This document shows, piece after piece, positions 60,532 to 64,000 of a DNA stretch of 64,000 nt; within the stretch, counting starts at the first letter, position 1; each line of letters opens with the position of its first letter. This stretch comes from Bryobacterales bacterium (GTDB lineage Bacteria; Acidobacteriota; Terriglobia; Bryobacterales; Bryobacteraceae), in NCBI GenBank assembly GCA_025463005.1, contig JAOAPR010000155.1, positions 1-64,000 of the forward strand. Reading direction: 5' to 3'. The position numbers and the translations under genes are program-made. The notes under the pieces were generated by a model. It searched no databases. It was not told the origin of the DNA and saw only the letters and a list, made by a program, of their open reading frames with translations.

Positions 60532-61440
60532 ATGCTGCGAAAACTCTTTCTTACCGGTTTAGCTGCGGTCGCAGCATTCGCGCAGGGGCGCGCCGGTCCT
60601 CAGGGACCCTGCGATCGTGCGTGTCTGGAAGGATTCGTCAACCAGTATCTGGAAGCACTGGTGGCGCACGATCCCACGCGTCTGCAAATGACTCCCGATG
60701 TCCGTTTCAGCGAGAACGACGTGCCGTTGAAGCCGGGCGAAGCCCTGTGGAAAACCGCCAGCGGCCTGGGCACCTACAAGCTGTACTTCGCCGACACTCA
60801 AACCGGCCAAGTGGGATTTTTCGGGACTATTCGCGAAAATGGCCGACCGGCATCGCTCGTACTGAGGTTAAAGGTCGAGAACCGCCGCATCAGCGAGATC
60901 GAAACTCTGGTTCTGCGCGGTGCGGGCGCCGCAACAAACATGGAACGCGCCGGCACCCCCGATCCAGTCTTGACCGAGACCGTTCCGGTAGCGGAGCGCC
61001 TTCCACGGACCAAGCTGATAGCCACCACGAATCTGTATTTCGAAGCGATCGAGCAGGGTAACGGCGGAGTCGCTCCCTTTCACAAGGAATGCAACCGGTT
61101 CGAGAACGGGACCCTGACGTCGGGACCGCAAGGCTGCTCAGCACAGCTCGATACGCACATCTTCGACTACATCCAGAAGATCTACCCGCGGCGTTTCGTG
61201 GTGGTGGACGAAGAGCGGCAACTGGCATTCGGATTCTTCATGTTTAACCACCCCGGCGATATCACCTGGATCAAGAACGCCGACGGCACCCGGCGGGAAA
61301 TGGGCGCCGCTGCTACGCGGCCGTTTAGCGTCGACGTCGCCGAGCTGTTCCGCATCAAGGACGGCCAGATCCGCAAGGTCGAAGCGCTGATGGTCAGCCT
61401 GCCCTACGGGCAGAAGAGCCCCTACGTTCCCCAGCAGTAG
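60532..61440 (+). CDS. Exported CDRxC-family protein, paralog D
   Basis: The 302-residue protein is the closest relative of paralog C: CDRACLEGFVNQYLEALVAHDP, LYFADTQTGQVGFFGTIRENGRPASLVLRLKVENRRISEIETLVLR and IQKIYPRRFVVVDEERQLAFGFFMF. It lacks the Pro/Gly linker of C, hence the shorter length. The 7-bp spacer after C and shared motifs indicate tandem duplication. There is no canonical terminator right after it. Confidence 0.75.
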   Translation: MLRKLFLTGLAAVAAFAQGRAGPQGPCDRACLEGFVNQYLEALVAHDPTRLQMTPDVRFSENDVPLKPGEALWKTASGLGTYKLYFADTQTGQVGFFGTIRENGRPASLVLRLKVENRRISEIETLVLRGAGAATNMERAGTPDPVLTETVPVAERLPRTKLIATTNLYFEAIEQGNGGVAPFHKECNRFENGTLTSGPQGCSAQLDTHIFDYIQKIYPRRFVVVDEERQLAFGFFMFNHPGDITWIKNADGTRREMGAAATRPFSVDVAELFRIKDGQIRKVEALMVSLPYGQKSPYVPQQ

Positions 61441-61555
61441 ATTCTTTCAGCACAACGTTTTAGGCCAGGATGAGACTCGGGACGAGAACGGCAAAATCCG
61501 GGCCTTACCGCATGCGGTCAGGCTGGGAATAACCCCAGGGGGCCGGAAAGTACGA

Positions 61556-61561
61556 TAGAAT
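61556..61561 (+). promoter_or_regulatory. TAGAAT -10-like box six bases before the small hypothetical gene
   Basis: TAGAAT is followed by AGACTC and the GTG at 61568. No Shine-Dalgarno and no good -35 are visible. The spacing fits leaderless transcription. Confidence 0.35.
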
Positions 61562-61567
61562 AGACTC

Positions 61568-61822
61568 GTGGCTCGTGGTTGGGAAAGTAAGTCGGTGCAA
61601 GAGCAGATCGCAGCGGCTCAAGCCCGCCATGGCCAAAGCATAGCCCGCCTGACACCTGAACAGATGGAGGTCGCGCGCAAGTGCGATGCCCTGCTGCTCC
61701 ACCGGACTCGCGTACTGCACGATCTGGAAAACTGCACCGATGAGCGCTACCGCAAAACTCTCGCGGAGGGACTCGCATACCTGGAATCCGCGCTAACTGA
61801 CCTCGGCTGGACCGCTTCCTAG
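61568..61822 (+). CDS. Small hypothetical helical protein
   Basis: The 84-residue protein is predicted all-helical (VQEQIAAAQARHGQSIARLTPEQMEVARKCDALLLHRTRVLHDLENC...). It has two cysteines and no signal peptide. I do not recognise it. It starts at a GTG after a TAGAAT box, and its stop overlaps the convergent SGNH hydrolase by 4 bp. The composition looks coding. Confidence 0.55.
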   Translation: MARGWESKSVQEQIAAAQARHGQSIARLTPEQMEVARKCDALLLHRTRVLHDLENCTDERYRKTLAEGLAYLESALTDLGWTAS

Positions 61823-63093
61823 GGCTTTTTCGCCCTTACTCCAAACAACGAGAGATCGATCGATTCCGCCATAGCCTTGTAACCGGCATCGTTGGGATGC
61901 AGGTGGTCCCGAATGTTGAAGGATGGCAGGAGTTGTCCAGGATGGTCGGGATCCCGCGTCACCTTGTCGAAATCGACTATGCCATCAAGCATATTCGTGG
62001 TACGAATCCACTGATTTACGGCGCTGCGGATTCCTTCTCCGGTTTCGCTGTAGTAGCCCGCGCCCTCATACGGCGTTAAGGTGGCTCCGATCACTTTGAT
62101 CCCGCGCATGTGCGCCCGTTCGATCATCTGCTGGTAAATGGCGATGATTTCCTCGGTCGTGACAGGACTGGCGCCTGCGCGGGCCGCTCCTCCGATATCG
62201 TTGATGGCTTCCATGAAGACCAGGTACTTGATTCCCGGCTGAGTCAGGACGTCCCGCTCAAAGCGCGCCAGCACACTCACGCCTGCTCCGTCGGTCAGGA
62301 CGCGGTTGCCCGAAATGCCCTGGTTGACCACGGCCAGACTGGTCACTCCAGCGTCATGCAGCCGTTTGGCGAGCACGCTCGGCCATGCGGCATTAGCGTC
62401 GTTGGTAGAGGTCGCGCCGTCAGTGATGGAGTCTCCGAAAGCCACAATGAGTCCCGTATCCGCGGGCGCCTGCACCTGGACGCTGGAGAGGTAATACCAC
62501 GAGTTGGTGGTCCGCGCGGCTGTGAAATCGGGGCTGCCGGTGAAATCGCCGTCGGACGACACATAGGTCGTATGCAGTCCCGTGGCGTGCTGCGTGGGCG
62601 GACCGGAGTCGCCCGGAATGTAGATGCTGACCACCAGGTCGCCGATGGCGGGCACCGCGAGCTCTACTGGATCGCTGATCATGGAAGCTCCGACGGGAAT
62701 GGTCACCGACGACAGGCCGCTAAAAGTCAGCGGGCGATCCGAGGCGGGGACGATAGCGGAATCGTGATCCCTCAGGGCAATGTGGGCCGCGCCAACCTTC
62801 AGCCGATCCGCGCCGAAAGTATTGGCAAGCTCCACGCGTACGCTGCGCCCGCCGATGCTGGTGTTCACCACCATGCGGATGGTCTGGTTGTTGAAACTTC
62901 TGAGCGGGGCCGGTCCAGGTTTTGCGGGAGCCGCAGCGGGAGCGCCGGCGACGACGGGTTTAGCCGGAGCGGCAGGTATGTTCGTCGCGATGGGCGACGC
63001 CGCCCAGGTGGCCACCCAGTGCTCCTGACCGAACGCAAGGCTTGCCGATACGAGCAACGTAATGGCATAAATCCGCAGAAGGCGTGTGTTCAT
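61819..63093 (-). CDS. Exported SGNH/GDSL-family hydrolase
   Basis: The 424-residue protein has a signal peptide (ending SLAFGQ), a Pro/Ala-rich segment (PAAPAKPVVAGAPAAAPAKPGPA), a beta-rich N-terminal domain and an SGNH hydrolase. Block I is IVAFGDSITDGATS (nucleophile Ser), then NQGISGNRVL (block II Gly), FMEAINDIGG (block III Asn) and the last block DHLHPNDAGYKAMA with catalytic Asp and His. It probably deacylates polysaccharides or lipids outside the cytoplasm. I choose the ATG at 63091-63093 with GGGAG seven nt upstream. Confidence 0.88.
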   Translation of the reverse strand: MNTRLLRIYAITLLVSASLAFGQEHWVATWAASPIATNIPAAPAKPVVAGAPAAAPAKPGPAPLRSFNNQTIRMVVNTSIGGRSVRVELANTFGADRLKVGAAHIALRDHDSAIVPASDRPLTFSGLSSVTIPVGASMISDPVELAVPAIGDLVVSIYIPGDSGPPTQHATGLHTTYVSSDGDFTGSPDFTAARTTNSWYYLSSVQVQAPADTGLIVAFGDSITDGATSTNDANAAWPSVLAKRLHDAGVTSLAVVNQGISGNRVLTDGAGVSVLARFERDVLTQPGIKYLVFMEAINDIGGAARAGASPVTTEEIIAIYQQMIERAHMRGIKVIGATLTPYEGAGYYSETGEGIRSAVNQWIRTTNMLDGIVDFDKVTRDPDHPGQLLPSFNIRDHLHPNDAGYKAMAESIDLSLFGVRAKKP

Positions 63094-63107
63094 GGTTCGC
63101 TCCCGTC

Positions 63108-64000
63108 CTAGCTTCGCAGTATATCTGAACTCCCTCTTTTGAGGGGCCACAGGGCTTCCACTTGTTCTCCGCGGCACGCGTAAATGGTGTCGTAGAGATT
63201 CGCCGTCGGGTCGCAGTGTGGAGGAATGAATTCGAGGCGGGCGCCTAGCTTCGGAAGACCCTCCGCGAGGTCCACGTAGCCGAATTCGTCGCCGCCCCAG
63301 CGGTATTTTGAGCCGGGTAGATCGACTGCTTCAGGTCCGTAGCCCCGATCGGTCGCGAATGCTTTGAAGCCTGCATCCACCGTGACGAATCCTGGATGAT
63401 TTGCGCTGACGACCGTTGCCAGCACGGTGAGAGCGTGCTCGAAATCGAGGCCCTCGCGCCGATAGGCCAGGTCCATGAACACGTAGGATCCGGCCTGCAG
63501 CTCAGTGAGGTCCGGAACAGTGGTGTCGATCTCCCACGTTCCTGTGCTGCCTCCGGTGACGATTTCGGTCGAAAGTCCGCGGCGCAGCATGATGCCTAGA
63601 GCGCGCGAAGCAATTTGGAAAGATTCCTTTGACACACGCTTGCGATCTTCCAGTCCGCCGGCGTGCGATCCGAGCACGGAATATGCCTGCAGTCCGCGCA
63701 GCTCCAAATTGGCGGCCTGATCCACGGCTTCTGCGATTTCTGCGGCGTCCTCAGGGGATCGGGCCCCGGTACGATGATCGCCAACATCAAGGTCCACCAG
63801 GACATCCAGTATTCGATTGGCGGTTTGAGCGGCTTGGTCGTACCAGGCCACCTGTTGCAGATGGTCGACCACCACCATCGCTCCCGTTTCAACTATGCGC
63901 GCCATCTTCAGCGGATCGGCCACCGGGGAAGTCAGCAGCAAGCCGGGAATTTCGCCGGCGGCCATCAGCTCGGCTTCAGCGACCGTGGCCACGCATACTC
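63108..64000 (-). CDS. D-threonine-aldolase/D-serine-dehydratase-like PLP enzyme (5' part missing)
   Basis: About 297 C-terminal residues lie in the window; the gene runs off the right edge. The first visible residues are VCVATVAEAELMAAGEIPGLLLT, matching the alanine-racemase-like barrel of DSD1/D-threonine aldolases. SSHAGG-like QAYSVLGSHAGG, EIVTGGSTGTWEID (phosphate loop) and FIPPHCDPTANLYDTIYACRG at the end (the latter with His and Cys that can bind zinc in the family) follow. The Lys that binds PLP would be in the missing part. It would cleave or dehydrate D-hydroxy amino acids. Confidence 0.85.
   Translation of the reverse strand, partial: VCVATVAEAELMAAGEIPGLLLTSPVADPLKMARIVETGAMVVVDHLQQVAWYDQAAQTANRILDVLVDLDVGDHRTGARSPEDAAEIAEAVDQAANLELRGLQAYSVLGSHAGGLEDRKRVSKESFQIASRALGIMLRRGLSTEIVTGGSTGTWEIDTTVPDLTELQAGSYVFMDLAYRREGLDFEHALTVLATVVSANHPGFVTVDAGFKAFATDRGYGPEAVDLPGSKYRWGGDEFGYVDLAEGLPKLGARLEFIPPHCDPTANLYDTIYACRGEQVEALWPLKRGSSDILRS

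Noticed and set aside
1-64000. tRNA, rRNA, CRISPR, integrase or transposase
   Set aside because: Read through both strands and found no cloverleaf-like run, repeat-spacer array or recombinase motif. A covariance-model or HMM scan could still find a short RNA gene I missed.

Overview
The window looks like a chromosomal segment of an Acidobacteriota bacterium, most likely of the Solibacter/Bryobacter lineage. This is inferred from gene content, not from a marker gene. Supporting signs are high-GC coding, many exported quinoproteins and small c-type cytochromes, an Oar-like TonB-dependent receptor with an N-terminal carboxypeptidase-regulatory-like domain, DUF6152 proteins, and many Tat-type leaders. 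I see no rRNA, tRNA, CRISPR, prophage, transposase or recognisable helix-turn-helix regulator.

Layout. 1-135 is the N-terminus of an M16-type peptidase running off the edge. 319-4255 (minus) is the translation cluster rplM-rpsI-rpsB-tsf-pyrH-frr. 4345-5037 is an exported methyltransferase. 5138-10237 (minus) is an NAD-type formate dehydrogenase operon, fdsGBAD. 10323-20026 carries a Tat amidohydrolase, a PNPOx-like flavoprotein, OsmC, glutathione-independent formaldehyde dehydrogenase, an aquaporin-family channel, a secreted beta-propeller, a GlcG/HbpS protein, a diheme cytochrome, a DUF6152 protein and an MFS transporter. 20067-26267 (plus) is a run of exported proteins: MBL-fold, CDRxC family, cupin, CDRxC family, alpha/beta hydrolase, cupin and YVTN propeller. 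26271-29049 holds glgC, a DUF2934 protein and an MscS channel. 29113-33627 holds a second DUF6152 protein, a GMC oxidoreductase with a gluconate-2-dehydrogenase-subunit-3 partner, an aldo/keto reductase and an exported sugar-isomerase-like TIM barrel. 33628-46890 is rich in periplasmic redox genes: three intact PQQ dehydrogenases, one gutted PQQ gene, diheme and monoheme cytochromes, a cytochrome/PHM-like copper protein, a YtcJ-type amidohydrolase, a Tat-exported zinc alcohol dehydrogenase and a RutB-like hydrolase. 47043-58089 carries a zinc-ribbon membrane protein, a HD-GYP/GAF/GGDEF protein, a TolB-like propeller, an SMP-30 lactonase, the TonB receptor, a cytochrome with a DUF5666-like partner and an orphan export-type ABC ATPase. 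58213-61440 (plus) is a DUF6152 / PDLSGTW-protein / CDRxC / CDRxC operon. The window ends with a small hypothetical, an SGNH hydrolase and a truncated D-threonine-aldolase-like gene.

How the genes fit together. FdhA and FdsGBAD would together oxidise formaldehyde to CO2 with NADH yield. The PQQ dehydrogenases, GMC enzyme and cytochromes describe periplasmic oxidation of alcohols and sugars feeding electrons to cytochrome c. The most intriguing material is the small exported families. Three DUF6152 proteins and one DUF5666-like protein are predicted to begin with histidine after signal-peptide removal, and the DUF6152 proteins also share an internal NPH motif. A four-member CDRxC family is always next to cupins or DUF6152. 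Other notable points are recurrent -10 boxes 6-7 nt before start codons (probable leaderless mRNAs), divergent genes sharing one CATG start, several convergent pairs with overlapping stops, and two copies of a dispersed inverted-repeat element.
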